A stretch of 33,288 bases of DNA from Albidovulum sp. (lineage in GTDB: Bacteria; Pseudomonadota; Alphaproteobacteria; Rhodobacterales; Rhodobacteraceae), in assembly GCA_030837785.1 (NCBI GenBank), contig JAUQYA010000026.1, positions 1 to 33,288 on the forward strand. Reading direction: 5' to 3'. Made by a program: the position numbers and the translations under genes. The notes beneath the pieces were generated by a model. The model was given only the letters and a program-made list of their open reading frames with translations. It was not told where the DNA came from and made no database searches. Below are positions 25,331 to 33,081 of this stretch, in pieces (within the stretch, counting starts at the first letter, position 1; each line of letters starts with the position of its first letter).

Positions 25331-25526
25331 CCTCGCGCACTCCCGTTTCGACCGACGGATCGAAGCAGAGATTAGGGGATATTCAAGGCAAAATCTTGGC
25401 ACGGCAACGGGACCGGCCGGGGTCTTCGCGGCAAGGGAGCTTGTCGGGGCGGGATCGGGGCGGACATCGGGAATTGACGGGGCCGGCCCGCCCATGCCCA
25501 CTTGGCCGACCGGAAGGAGGCTCTGG

Positions 25527-26198
25527 ATGGATGCGATACCGGCTCTGGCGGGGGCTCTGACAGGGGCCCTGGCAGGGGCATTGGCGGCCGCGGGCGCCGC
25601 GCTTGCGCTTCTCTACGGCGCGGTCTTCGCGGGCGGGCCGCCCGGGGCTGCGAAAAGCGCGGTGAAGACCGGGTCGGTCGTGGCGCTGGCGCTGGCCGGC
25701 GTTGCGGCCGGGGCGCCGGGCCTTGTGGTGGCGGGGCTCGCGCTCGGGGCGGCGGGCGACTTCTTCCTGTCGCGCGCCGGCACGGTGGCCTTCCTTGCCG
25801 GCATGGCGGCCTTTGCCGCAGGGCACCTCGCCTATGGCGCGGCATTCCTCAACCCCGGGGTCTCGCCGCCCGCCTTCCCCGCGCTTGCCCTCGCCGCGCT
25901 CGGGCTTTCCACCGAGGTCTGGCTCGCGCCGCGCACCGGGGCGTTGCGCTGGCCGGTCCGGGGGTATGTGGCGGTGATCACGCTGATGGCGCTTGCGGCG
26001 CTCACGCTGCCCGCACCCCGTTGGCCGGCGCTGCTCGGCGCGCTTCTGTTCCTTCTCTCCGACCTCCTCCTCGCGCTCGAGCTGTTCGTCCTTTCCGGGG
26101 GAGGGCCGAAACGCCTTGCCGGGCGCGTGCTCTGGGCCGCCTACTGGTCGGGCCAGGCGCTGATCCTCTGGGGCATGGTGCCGCCCGCCGCCCCCTGA
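25527..26198 (+). CDS. YhhN/TMEM86-family membrane protein
   Basis: A 223-residue, almost wholly hydrophobic protein with about seven to eight helices. The family pattern is visible in KTGSVVALALAG, GLALGAAGDFFLSR (the conserved GD..L motif), AFAAGHLAYGAAF and LLFLLSDLLLALELFVLSG, ending in YWSGQALILWG. Eukaryotic TMEM86B and some bacterial relatives hydrolyse lysoplasmalogens; that activity here is inference from family only. GGAAGGAGG (25512-25520) lies 6 nt before the ATG. It is divergent from the AlkB-type gene and followed 62 nt later by ftsY. Confidence 0.9.
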   Translation: MDAIPALAGALTGALAGALAAAGAALALLYGAVFAGGPPGAAKSAVKTGSVVALALAGVAAGAPGLVVAGLALGAAGDFFLSRAGTVAFLAGMAAFAAGHLAYGAAFLNPGVSPPAFPALALAALGLSTEVWLAPRTGALRWPVRGYVAVITLMALAALTLPAPRWPALLGALLFLLSDLLLALELFVLSGGGPKRLAGRVLWAAYWSGQALILWGMVPPAAP

Positions 26199-26260
26199 CC
26201 CTTCCATCGGATGGCCGAAACGACTAGGTGATGGTCAGGCCCATTCTGCCCGGAGCGCCG

Positions 26261-27667
26261 ATGTCGTTTTTCAGGAAACTCAAGGACAGGCTTCTGAAAT
26301 CCTCCTCGAGGATCGAGGAGGGGCTGGAGGCGATCGTTGCCGAGGGCGCGGAACCAGAGCCAAGGCCGGAGCCCTGGCCCGGGCCCGAGCCCGTGCCGGT
26401 GCCGATGCCGGCCGAACCCGCGCCATCGCCCGAGCCCGCGCCGCTGCCGGCGCCCGCGCCGGAACCCGCGCCCGCGCCCCGGCCCGAGATCATCCCCGGC
26501 CCGGACGAGCCGCCCGCGCCCCCGACACCCGCGCCCCCGATACCGGCGCCCCCGACACCCGCGCCCCCGGCACCCGCGCCCCCGGCACCCGCGCCCCGGG
26601 CACCCGCGCCCGAAATTCCGGCGCCCGCCCCCGAAACGCCGGGGCCCGCGCCGGAGGAAACCCCCGCCGCGCCCGAGGAGCTTCCCGACGAGGCCCCCTA
26701 CGAGATGCCGGACACCGGGCCGCTGGAAATCCCCGGCGACTACATGGCGGTGTCGGACGCGCCGCTGGCCGAGAAACCCGGCTTCCTCGGCCGGCTCTTC
26801 CGCCGCGCCGCGCCGGTGGCCGAGCCGCGCCGCACGCTAGACGACGCGATGCTCGAAAGCCTCGAGGAGCTTCTGATCCAGGCCGACATGGGGGTGGACA
26901 CCGCGCTTCGGGTTGCGGCCAACCTTGCCGAGGGGCGGATGGGGCGCAAGCTCTCGGTCCGCGAGATCAAGGAGCTGCTCGCGGCAGAGATCGCGCGCAT
27001 CATGGCGCCGGTGGCGCGGCCGCTGCCGCTTTATGCGACGCGGCCGCAGGTCGTTCTCGTCGTCGGCGTCAACGGCTCGGGCAAGACCACGACGATCGGC
27101 AAGCTCGCCAGCCAGTTCCGCGCCGCCGGCAAGAAGGTGGTGATCGCCGCCGGCGACACCTTCCGCGCCGCCGCGGTCGAACAGCTTCAGGTCTGGGGCG
27201 AGCGCGCCGGCGTCCCGGTGATGACCGCGCCGGAGGGATCGGACCCCGCAAGCCTCGCCTTCGACGCGATGGCCCGTGCCGAGGCCGAGGGCGCCGACCT
27301 TCTTCTGATCGACACCGCCGGTCGGCTCCAGAACCGGCAGGATCTGATGGAGGAACTGGCCAAGATCGTCCGGGTGATCCGCAAGAGGGATGCGAGCGCC
27401 CCGCACAACACGCTGCTGGTACTCGACGCCACCACCGGGCAGAACGCGCTGTCGCAGGTCGATATCTTCTGCAAGATCGCCGATGTCTCGGGCCTTGTTA
27501 TGACCAAGCTCGACGGCACCGCCAAGGGCGGCGTGCTGGTGGCGCTCGCCGACCGCTTCGGCCTGCCGATCCACGCGATCGGCGTCGGCGAGAAGATCGA
27601 CGACCTCCAGCCCTTCGACCCCGAGGATTTCGCCCGCGCGCTGGTGGGGACGGATGCGGCGGCGTGA
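26261..27667 (+). CDS. ftsY: Signal recognition particle receptor FtsY
   Basis: GTPase that receives the SRP-ribosome complex at the inner membrane, 468 residues. A basic N-terminal helix (MSFFRKLKDRLLKSSSRIEE) is followed by a long Pro/Ala/Glu-rich linker (about 28-160) with repeated APPTPAP units. The NG domain starts near residue 190: LDDAMLESLEELLIQADMGV, P-loop GVNGSGKTT (269-277), DTFRAAAVEQL, DTAGR (351-355), TKLDGTAKGG (415-424) and GVGEKIDDLQPFDPEDF. The start follows GGAG by 5 nt; earlier in-frame codons give MMVRPILPGAP without similarity. The stop lies 3 nt from the convergent MgtC-family stop. Confidence 0.96.
   Translation: MSFFRKLKDRLLKSSSRIEEGLEAIVAEGAEPEPRPEPWPGPEPVPVPMPAEPAPSPEPAPLPAPAPEPAPAPRPEIIPGPDEPPAPPTPAPPIPAPPTPAPPAPAPPAPAPRAPAPEIPAPAPETPGPAPEETPAAPEELPDEAPYEMPDTGPLEIPGDYMAVSDAPLAEKPGFLGRLFRRAAPVAEPRRTLDDAMLESLEELLIQADMGVDTALRVAANLAEGRMGRKLSVREIKELLAAEIARIMAPVARPLPLYATRPQVVLVVGVNGSGKTTTIGKLASQFRAAGKKVVIAAGDTFRAAAVEQLQVWGERAGVPVMTAPEGSDPASLAFDAMARAEAEGADLLLIDTAGRLQNRQDLMEELAKIVRVIRKRDASAPHNTLLVLDATTGQNALSQVDIFCKIADVSGLVMTKLDGTAKGGVLVALADRFGLPIHAIGVGEKIDDLQPFDPEDFARALVGTDAAA
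26518..26616 (+). repeat. Pro/Ala codon repeats in the ftsY linker
   Basis: Repeated 15-nt units close to CCGCGCCCCCGACAC/GGCAC, encoding APPTPAP-like runs, occupy the linker between the membrane-binding helix and the NG domain. The frame is preserved. Confidence 0.65.
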
Positions 27668-27670
27668 CGC

Positions 27671-28147
27671 TTATTCGCCGCTGATCCGTTCGGACATCGG
27701 GCGGACGGCCCACAGGATGATGACGGCAATCACCGTGGCCAGGGTGGCGAGCGCGAGGTGGCCGGTGCCGCAGGCGAGCCCGGTCGCGCCGGAAAGCCAC
27801 ATGCCGGCGCCGGTGGTCAGCCCCTGCACCTTGCCGCCGGAGGAGATGATCGAGCCGGCGACGAGGAAGGCCACGCCGGCGGTGACCGCCTCGATCAGGC
27901 GCAGCGGATCGGGCTTGGCGTCATCGGCGAGCGCCATCAGTTCCAGCGCGACCAGCGCGAACAGGCAGGCCGCCACGGCGATGAGCATGTGGGTGCGCAG
28001 GCCGGCGTTGCGGGCGTTCAGTTCCCGCTCGAAGCCGACGATGCCGCCGGGAACCGTCGCGGCGATCAGGCGGAAGGCCACGATCGACAGCGGCGTCGCG
28101 GTGGCCTCGGGCGCGAGTTCGAGCCGGACGGCGGTCAGGAAATCCAT
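27671..28147 (-). CDS. MgtC/SapB-family membrane protein
   Basis: A 158-residue protein with four to five hydrophobic helices. The family signature is RLIAATVPGGIVGFERELNARNAGLRTHMLIAVAACLFAL (about residues 26-65), then RLIEAVTAGVAFLVAGSII and GLTTGAGMWLSGATGLACGTG. MgtC proteins are linked to growth at low magnesium and inhibition of the F-type ATPase in pathogens; the role of this short form is unknown. GGGAGA lies 5 nt before the ATG. The upstream reading frame remains open for long but is antisense to the next two genes. Confidence 0.93.
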   Translation of the reverse strand: MDFLTAVRLELAPEATATPLSIVAFRLIAATVPGGIVGFERELNARNAGLRTHMLIAVAACLFALVALELMALADDAKPDPLRLIEAVTAGVAFLVAGSIISSGGKVQGLTTGAGMWLSGATGLACGTGHLALATLATVIAVIILWAVRPMSERISGE

Positions 28148-28210
28148 GCAGTCTCCCGGGATGCTGGCTGACAACGCGGCCGGCCGTTGCGGGTTCCGGG
28201 GGGCCACGGG

Positions 28211-29110
28211 ATGACGGAATGGCTTCTCTCGCTCGAAGGCACCGGCGCCGGGCGGCAGGTGGCGATGGGGCTGGCGCTGATGGCGGCCTTCCTGCACGCG
28301 CTCTTCGGTGCGCTGCAGAAGGGGCGGCACGATCCCTGGCTTTCCCGCGCGGCGATCGACGCGGTCTATGCCACCCTCGCCGCGCCCTTCGCGCTGTTCG
28401 TCGTGCCCTGGCCCGAGCCGCACATGTGGCCGATCTTCGCCGGTGCCTTCGTGATCCACACCTTCTACAAGGTCGCACAGGCGATGACCTTCCAGCGCGG
28501 CGCCTATGGCGTGGTCTACCCGGTGGTGCGCGGCACCGGGCCCTTCTTCGCGGTGATCGGCGCCGGGCTGGTCTTCGGCGAACGGTTCAGCCCCGGCCAG
28601 TGGGCGGGCGTGGCGGTGCTGATGGCGGGGATCTTCGGGCTCGCGCTCTACAACCTGCGCACCGTCAGCGTGGACCGCGAGACGATGGTGCCGGCGCTTC
28701 TGTGGGCCGTGGTCACCGGCGCCTTCGTGGCGCTCTACACCACCTATGACGCCTATGGCATCCGGGCGACCGCCGATCCCTTCACCTTCCTCGCCTGGTT
28801 CTTCCTGATCGACGGGGTCTTCATGCCGGTCTATATGTGGCCGCGCTGGCGGCGGCTGCCGTCGTCGGAGGTGCTGCCGCTTGTCAGGCGCGGGCTGACC
28901 GGCGCGGTGGTCGCCTACCTGAGTTTCGGTGCGATCCTTCTGGCGACGCGGATCGGACCGGTGGGCGAGGCGGCGGTGCTCAGGGAAACCTCGGTGGTCT
29001 TCGCCGCGCTGATCGCCTGGGCGGTGCTGGGAGAACGGGTGGGGCCGCGGCGGCTCGGGCTGATGGCGATGATCGCGGCGGGCGCGGTGACGGTGAAACT
29101 GGCGGGGTGA
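28211..29110 (+). CDS. EamA/DMT-family transporter
   Basis: A 299-residue inner-membrane protein with about ten hydrophobic segments in two halves. It includes ALMAAFLHALFGALQKGRHD near the start, AMTFQRGAYGVVYPVVRGTGP in the first repeat, and GPVGEAAVLRETSVVFAALIAW with LGERVGPRRLGL in the second, the usual EamA motif. It differs clearly from the EamA protein at 6212-7135. Substrate unknown. No strong ribosome-binding site is visible before the ATG. The next gene starts 3 nt after the stop, so they form an operon. Confidence 0.9.
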   Translation: MTEWLLSLEGTGAGRQVAMGLALMAAFLHALFGALQKGRHDPWLSRAAIDAVYATLAAPFALFVVPWPEPHMWPIFAGAFVIHTFYKVAQAMTFQRGAYGVVYPVVRGTGPFFAVIGAGLVFGERFSPGQWAGVAVLMAGIFGLALYNLRTVSVDRETMVPALLWAVVTGAFVALYTTYDAYGIRATADPFTFLAWFFLIDGVFMPVYMWPRWRRLPSSEVLPLVRRGLTGAVVAYLSFGAILLATRIGPVGEAAVLRETSVVFAALIAWAVLGERVGPRRLGLMAMIAAGAVTVKLAG

Positions 29111-29113
29111 GGG

Positions 29114-29719
29114 ATGGCGGGCAGGAAAATCAATCCGTGGCTGAAGATCGGGCTGGAGCTTGGCCCGGTGATCGCCTTCTTCGTCGCCTTCTCGCGGCTC
29201 AGGGACCAGACCGTGACGGTCGGCGGCACCGACTACGGCGGCTTCATCCTGGCGACGGCGGGCTTCGTGCCGCTGATGATGGTGACGACGCTCATCCTCT
29301 GGCGGCTGACCGGGCGGCTGTCGCCGATGCAGATCGCGACGCTGGTGCTGGTCATCGTGTTCGGCGGGCTGTCGGTCTGGTTCAACGACGAGCGCTTCTT
29401 CAAGATGAAGCCGACGATGATCTACCTGCTCTTCGCCGGCATCCTCGGCTTCGGGCTGATGAAGGGGAAAAGCTACCTCGCGCTGGTGATGGAGGAGGTC
29501 ATGCCGCTTGAACACGCGGGCTGGATGATCCTGACGCGCCGTCTTGCCGCCTTCTTCGCCGGACTCGCCGTGCTGAACGAGGTGATCTGGCGGACGATGT
29601 CGGATCAGACCTGGGTCAGTTTCAAGACCTTCGGCCTGCCGGCGGCGATCTTCCTTTTCTTCATGGCGCAGGGTGGCGTCTTCAAGAAATACGCCACCGA
29701 CGGCGACGGCAACCAATAG
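29114..29719 (+). CDS. YciB / septation protein A homologue
   Basis: A 201-residue inner-membrane protein of the YciB (IspA/IspZ) family, which is associated with cell envelope organisation and septation. About five to six helices and the typical INPWLKIGLELGPVIAFF opening, GGLSVWFNDERFFKMKPT, LARRLA-like ILTRRLAAFFAGLAVLNEVIW and WVSFKTFGLPA are seen. GTGAGGG precedes the ATG. It is immediately downstream of the EamA gene and converges on the large membrane protein gene with 6 nt between stops. Confidence 0.95.
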   Translation: MAGRKINPWLKIGLELGPVIAFFVAFSRLRDQTVTVGGTDYGGFILATAGFVPLMMVTTLILWRLTGRLSPMQIATLVLVIVFGGLSVWFNDERFFKMKPTMIYLLFAGILGFGLMKGKSYLALVMEEVMPLEHAGWMILTRRLAAFFAGLAVLNEVIWRTMSDQTWVSFKTFGLPAAIFLFFMAQGGVFKKYATDGDGNQ

Positions 29720-29725
29720 GCGGGC

Positions 29726-31663
29726 TCACCCCGCCGCAGACAGAAGCCAGACCGCATAGCCGGCATCGCCGTAAAGCCGCGTGCCCCCGCCCGCGCCGCC
29801 AAGCCAGTCCTCCAGCCCCGGATGCCGGCCCGCCGCGATCAGCAGCACCAGCGGGCGGCCAAGCGCGCGGATGCTGTTCAGCGCCGCGCCACGCGCCGCA
29901 TCCGTCGGCCCGTCGAACAGCGTCATGAGCGCCTGCCGCCGCGCGGTGACGATCGTCGGGTCATAGCCTTTGACATTGGTCAGAAGGTAGTCGTTGCGGA
30001 AGGTCATGCCGGGGTGCTTGCGGTCGGGGTCATAGGGCACGTACTGCGCCCTGAGCGTCAGCACCGACATTTCGAACTGCGTGTCATCGGCCAGCAGCAC
30101 TGCCGTTTCGGGCGTGTTCTGCCGGATCGCAGCGATGGCTCCCGCAAGCGGGTCACCTTCGGTCACGGTCTGGAACAGCCCCTGATAGAGGATGGGCGGG
30201 GTATCTTCCTCAAGCATCTCGCGCCGCCCGACGGAATCGGTCGCGCCGTAAAGGCATAGCGCGGCAAGGCCCGCCATTGCCGCCGCCGCCATGCCCGGCC
30301 GCCAGCGCCGCGCCATCTCATCCAGCGCCAGCGCAAGGAAGGGCATCAGCACCAGCCCCGAGGCCAGCACGAACTTGTATTCATTTTCCTTGTTCGGAAT
30401 CTGCGTGAAGATCGCAAGCAGGACGCAGCCCGCGGTCGCCAGCAGCAAGGTTGCCTCAGCGGGGCCGACACGCCGCCTCGGGGCGCCCCGCCAAAGCCAG
30501 ACGGCAGCAAGACCGGGCAGCGAGCAGGCGAAAAGCACCATCACCGCATGACGCCAGATCAGCCCCGCCCCCGCCGGCCCGACGCCCACCTCGATGAACC
30601 GGGGGCCAAGCGGCAAAAGCACGATCCTGGCCGCGACACCCGCCGCAACCGCGCTGCCAATCGCCAGAGCCACGACAAAGCCGGTGTCACGCGGGCGTAT
30701 GCAGAAAAGCTCGGCGATGATCCGCGCCCCGGCGAAGGCCAGCGCCACCGGCAGGTAAAGCGGGTAATGCAGCGTCGTGAAAAAGACCATCAGCGACAGA
30801 AGCATGGCCAGTCGGCTGTCACGGCCTTCGGTCCGCCGTGGCGTGACGATCAGGAACAGAAGCGCGGCCAGCATCGCAAGGCCGACCTGATTGAGGTTCA
30901 GCCGCAGGAACTTGATAAGCAGGAAGTCATAGCGCGGATCGCCCGCAAGGTAGGACCAGCGGGCCGCCGGATTGCCAAGCGCAAGTGCCAGATTGGTCGC
31001 CGCCACGCCCAGGGGATTGAGCGCGAAAGCAAAGAGAAAGGGCGCGGCGAGCGTTCCGATACGCCCCGCCCCGAGCGCCCGCATCGTCGCCACGGCAAAG
31101 CCGCCATAGGCCGCCGCGAGCGTAAGGTTGATCGCCGTGAAGGATTGCAGCGGCGACTGGTCAAGTGTGGTGGACTGGATCAGGAAGAAGATATGGCCGA
31201 TCCAGGGATATGTCGCGACAAGACCGGCAAGCTGGCGCTCCTCTGGCGCGAAGGCGTTTTCGCGCAGCGCATAGATCATGTCGGTATGAAGCCAGGTGTG
31301 GCCCCAATAGGCCTTGTCGTCATGCGTGGCGAAGACCACGGCAAGAAAGACGACGGGCAGGGCGATGGCGGCCGCGATGGCAAGCGCCTCGCGCGGCGAT
31401 GCGACCGAAAAGCTGCGGCGCGCCCGCCAGAGAAGGAAAAGCGCGGGCAGGTTAAGCGGCAAAAGCGCCGTGACAGCGCTGTCCGACCCCAGCCCGAAGG
31501 CGCGCAGCGCCTCATATTCGCCGCTTGCGAGCGGGACTGAGAACACCACCGCGAAGAGAAGCCTGATCCAGCCGCCAAAGCGGTCAAGAAGCGGCGAATA
31601 GGCAAGCCACGCGCCGGGCAATACGAAATTCGCGGCGAATGCCACGACCATGAAAGGCGTCAC
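29726..31663 (-). CDS. Large multispan membrane protein, function unknown
   Basis: A 645-residue protein with roughly twelve to fourteen hydrophobic segments in the first ~460 residues and a soluble C-terminal domain (about 490-645, including EGDPLAGAIAAIRQNTPETA, DPDRKHPGMTFRNDYLLTNV). An early loop holds THDDKAYWGHTWLHTDMIY, an acidic and His-rich stretch in the place where GT-C glycosyltransferases carry their catalytic acidic residues. That likeness is architectural only. Start is a GTG with GGTGAGG 7 nt upstream; ATG at 31651 is the alternative. The gene uses more A/T-ending codons than its neighbours (for example 28 of 60 bases are G or C in 30361-30420), a possible sign of transfer. 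Confidence 0.82.
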   Translation of the reverse strand: MTPFMVVAFAANFVLPGAWLAYSPLLDRFGGWIRLLFAVVFSVPLASGEYEALRAFGLGSDSAVTALLPLNLPALFLLWRARRSFSVASPREALAIAAAIALPVVFLAVVFATHDDKAYWGHTWLHTDMIYALRENAFAPEERQLAGLVATYPWIGHIFFLIQSTTLDQSPLQSFTAINLTLAAAYGGFAVATMRALGAGRIGTLAAPFLFAFALNPLGVAATNLALALGNPAARWSYLAGDPRYDFLLIKFLRLNLNQVGLAMLAALLFLIVTPRRTEGRDSRLAMLLSLMVFFTTLHYPLYLPVALAFAGARIIAELFCIRPRDTGFVVALAIGSAVAAGVAARIVLLPLGPRFIEVGVGPAGAGLIWRHAVMVLFACSLPGLAAVWLWRGAPRRRVGPAEATLLLATAGCVLLAIFTQIPNKENEYKFVLASGLVLMPFLALALDEMARRWRPGMAAAAMAGLAALCLYGATDSVGRREMLEEDTPPILYQGLFQTVTEGDPLAGAIAAIRQNTPETAVLLADDTQFEMSVLTLRAQYVPYDPDRKHPGMTFRNDYLLTNVKGYDPTIVTARRQALMTLFDGPTDAARGAALNSIRALGRPLVLLIAAGRHPGLEDWLGGAGGGTRLYGDAGYAVWLLSAAG

Positions 31664-31758
31664 GCCGCCGCCTCACCCTGTCCCGCCGGCCCCGCTGGCC
31701 CGCAGGCAGAGTAAGCCAGAGGCGGGCGCCGCAAGTCAACCGTGTGAGCTTTCGGCCC

Positions 31759-32460
31759 TCAACGCCTGAACAGCAATTCCTGCGCCTTGCGGTCTGTTTG
31801 CAGGTCGCCCCGCTGGTCTGCCGCCAGCGCGCGGCCGCGCTGCACGCTGGGGCGGGCGCCGACCTCTTCCAGCCAGCGCCGCAGGTGTGGCGTGTCGTCC
31901 AGCGCCTGTTCCTGCCCCTGCCAGCGCGAGGCCCAGCCCCAGATCGCCATGTCGGCGATCGAGAAGAAATCACCCGCGACGAAGCGGTGCCGGGCAAGCT
32001 GGTGGTCGAGAATGCCGTAAAGCCGCCCTACCTCGGCCCGGTAGCGGTTCTTGGCATAGGTCGGGTCCTGCGGCGGGTTGAGCGCCGGCGCATATTTCAG
32101 GAAATGATGCGCCTGTCCGGCCATCGGGCCGACGCCACCCATCTGCCACATCAGCCACTGATCGACCGACACGCGGTCACGCTCCGTCGCTCCCTAGAGC
32201 TTGCCGGTCTTGCGGGCGAGGTATTGCAGGATCGCCCCGGATTCGAAGACCGAAAGCGGCCGGCCGTCGGGGCCATCGGGATCGACGATGGCGGGGATGC
32301 GGTTGCTGGGCGCGATTTTCAGGAACCCGGGGCCGGACTGGTCGCCGGCGCCGATGCCGACGAGGTGCAGCCCGTAAGGCAGCCCCATCTCCTCGATCGC
32401 GATGGAGATTCCCCGGCCGTTCGGCGTCGGTCAGTCGTAAAGCGCGATCGGGCGGGTCAT
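31759..32460 (-). pseudogene. Glutathione S-transferase (YfcG/YghU-like), broken by two stops
   Basis: One continuous reading frame of 234 codons can be followed from ATG at 32460 to a TGA at 31759, interrupted only by TGA at codon 10 (32431-32433) and TAG at codon 89 (32194-32196). Around the first stop it reads MTRPIALYD*PTPNGRGIS, where relatives I recall have Trp; TGG to TGA is one change. The rest is well preserved: PSNRIPAIVDPDGPDG, SVFESGAILQYLARKTGKL before the second stop, and DQWLMWQMGGVGPMAGQAHH, VAGDFFSIADMAIWGWASRW after it. The protein belongs to the disulfide-bond oxidoreductase/GST group. No frameshift is present. It could be a recent pseudogene or contain sequencing errors. 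Confidence 0.85.
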
Positions 32461-32540
32461 CTGCGCGTCTCTCCATTCACGGGCGATGTCCTTGGCGGCG
32501 CGCAATCATGCGTCGGCGCCCGATCCGGCCCGCGCCGCCT

Positions 32541-32786
32541 TCAGCCCGGAAGGTCAGGCATCTGCTGCGCCAAGAGATGGTGGCGCGCCGACCAGTAGCA
32601 GGCCTCGGTCGTGGGTCTCGCGCAGGGGACGGGACGGCCGTCCACCCGAACCCGCCAGGTCGCCGCGTCGAGCGCCTCGATCGGCCAGCGATCGGTGCCG
32701 ATGGCGACCTCGCCCTGCGGCACGGGCGCGGGCCCGACCGTGGCGCAGGCGGACAGCAGGACGGCGGCAAGGATCGGGTGGCGCAT
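32541..32786 (-). CDS. Small lipoprotein, function unknown
   Basis: An 81-residue protein with a short signal peptide ending in a lipobox, ILAAVLLSAC (Cys14 as the probable lipid-modified residue). The mature part reads VGPAPVPQGEVAIGTDRWPI, WRVRVDGRPVPCARPTTEACYWSARHHLLAQQ with two further Cys. The start has GGAGAT about 5 nt upstream; an upstream in-frame Met would destroy the signal peptide. I recognise the pattern as a small Rhodobacteraceae lipoprotein without known role. It is divergent from metZ and its riboswitch. Confidence 0.75.
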   Translation of the reverse strand: MRHPILAAVLLSACATVGPAPVPQGEVAIGTDRWPIEALDAATWRVRVDGRPVPCARPTTEACYWSARHHLLAQQMPDLPG

Positions 32787-32850
32787 GGCTGATCTCCGGC
32801 TCAGGGGGCCAAGTTCAGCGCGAATCCGGGCCGGCGGCAAGCCCCCCGGG

Positions 32851-32869
32851 GCTCCGCTTGCGCGGGGGC
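32851..32869. repeat. Degenerate REP-like palindrome
   Basis: GCTCCGC-TTGC-GCGGGGG resembles the CCTCCGC-TTTC-GCGGAGG palindromes at 18807 and 19096, with a T-G pair in the stem and an outer mismatch. It lies in the 295-nt spacer between the lipoprotein and metZ. A 12-nt direct duplication GCCGTCTCGCCC follows at 32891-32914. Confidence 0.45.
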
Positions 32870-32965
32870 GACGGAAGAAAGCCACGCGCCGCCGTCTCGC
32901 CCGCCGTCTCGCCCGCCGGTCGCGCCGATGCGCGGTTGACCCTGCGGCCGGATCGCGCTATCGGG

Positions 32966-33021
32966 GCCGCGTGGTGCTTTGTTACCGGATTGCGGGCCAC
33001 GTAAAACAAGCCGCTAAAGAG
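32966..33021 (+). promoter_or_regulatory. SAM-II riboswitch upstream of metZ
   Basis: An S-adenosylmethionine-sensing RNA of the SAM-II (metA) class. The conserved core is present in order: CGTGGTGCTTTGTTACCGG, ATTGCGGGCCACGTAAAACA and AGCCGCTAAAGA. CGTGG (32970-32974) pairs with CCACG (32997-33001), and TTGTT (32979-32983) with AACAA (33005-33009), giving the H-type pseudoknot expected of the class. It lies 61 nt before the metZ ATG with an intrinsic terminator between them. Methionine-synthesis genes are its known targets in Alphaproteobacteria. Confidence 0.88.
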
Positions 33022-33037
33022 GTCGGAGGCTCGCCGC

Positions 33038-33066
33038 GCCCCCACCCCTTCCGGTGGGGGCTTTTT
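33038..33066 (+). terminator. Intrinsic terminator in the metZ leader
   Basis: Perfect 9-bp stem GCCCCCACC/GGTGGGGGC with a CCTTCC loop, followed directly by TTTTTG. It lies 16 nt past the riboswitch core and ends 15 nt before the metZ ATG, so it could act as an attenuator of metZ transcription. Confidence 0.8.
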
Positions 33067-33081
33067 GTTCCGGAGGGCAGG

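Noticed and set aside
28148..29716. Long minus-strand open frame (over 520 codons) upstream of the MgtC-family gene.
   Set aside because: It is antisense to the EamA and YciB genes, is full of His, Arg, Asp and Gln, and shows no domain. MgtC similarity starts at 28147 next to a ribosome-binding site.
32431..32433. TGA at codon 10 of the GST as a selenocysteine codon.
   Set aside because: Relatives as I recall them have Trp, not Cys, at this site, and a second stop (TAG) interrupts the same frame, so nonsense mutation is simpler. No selenocysteine genes are seen.
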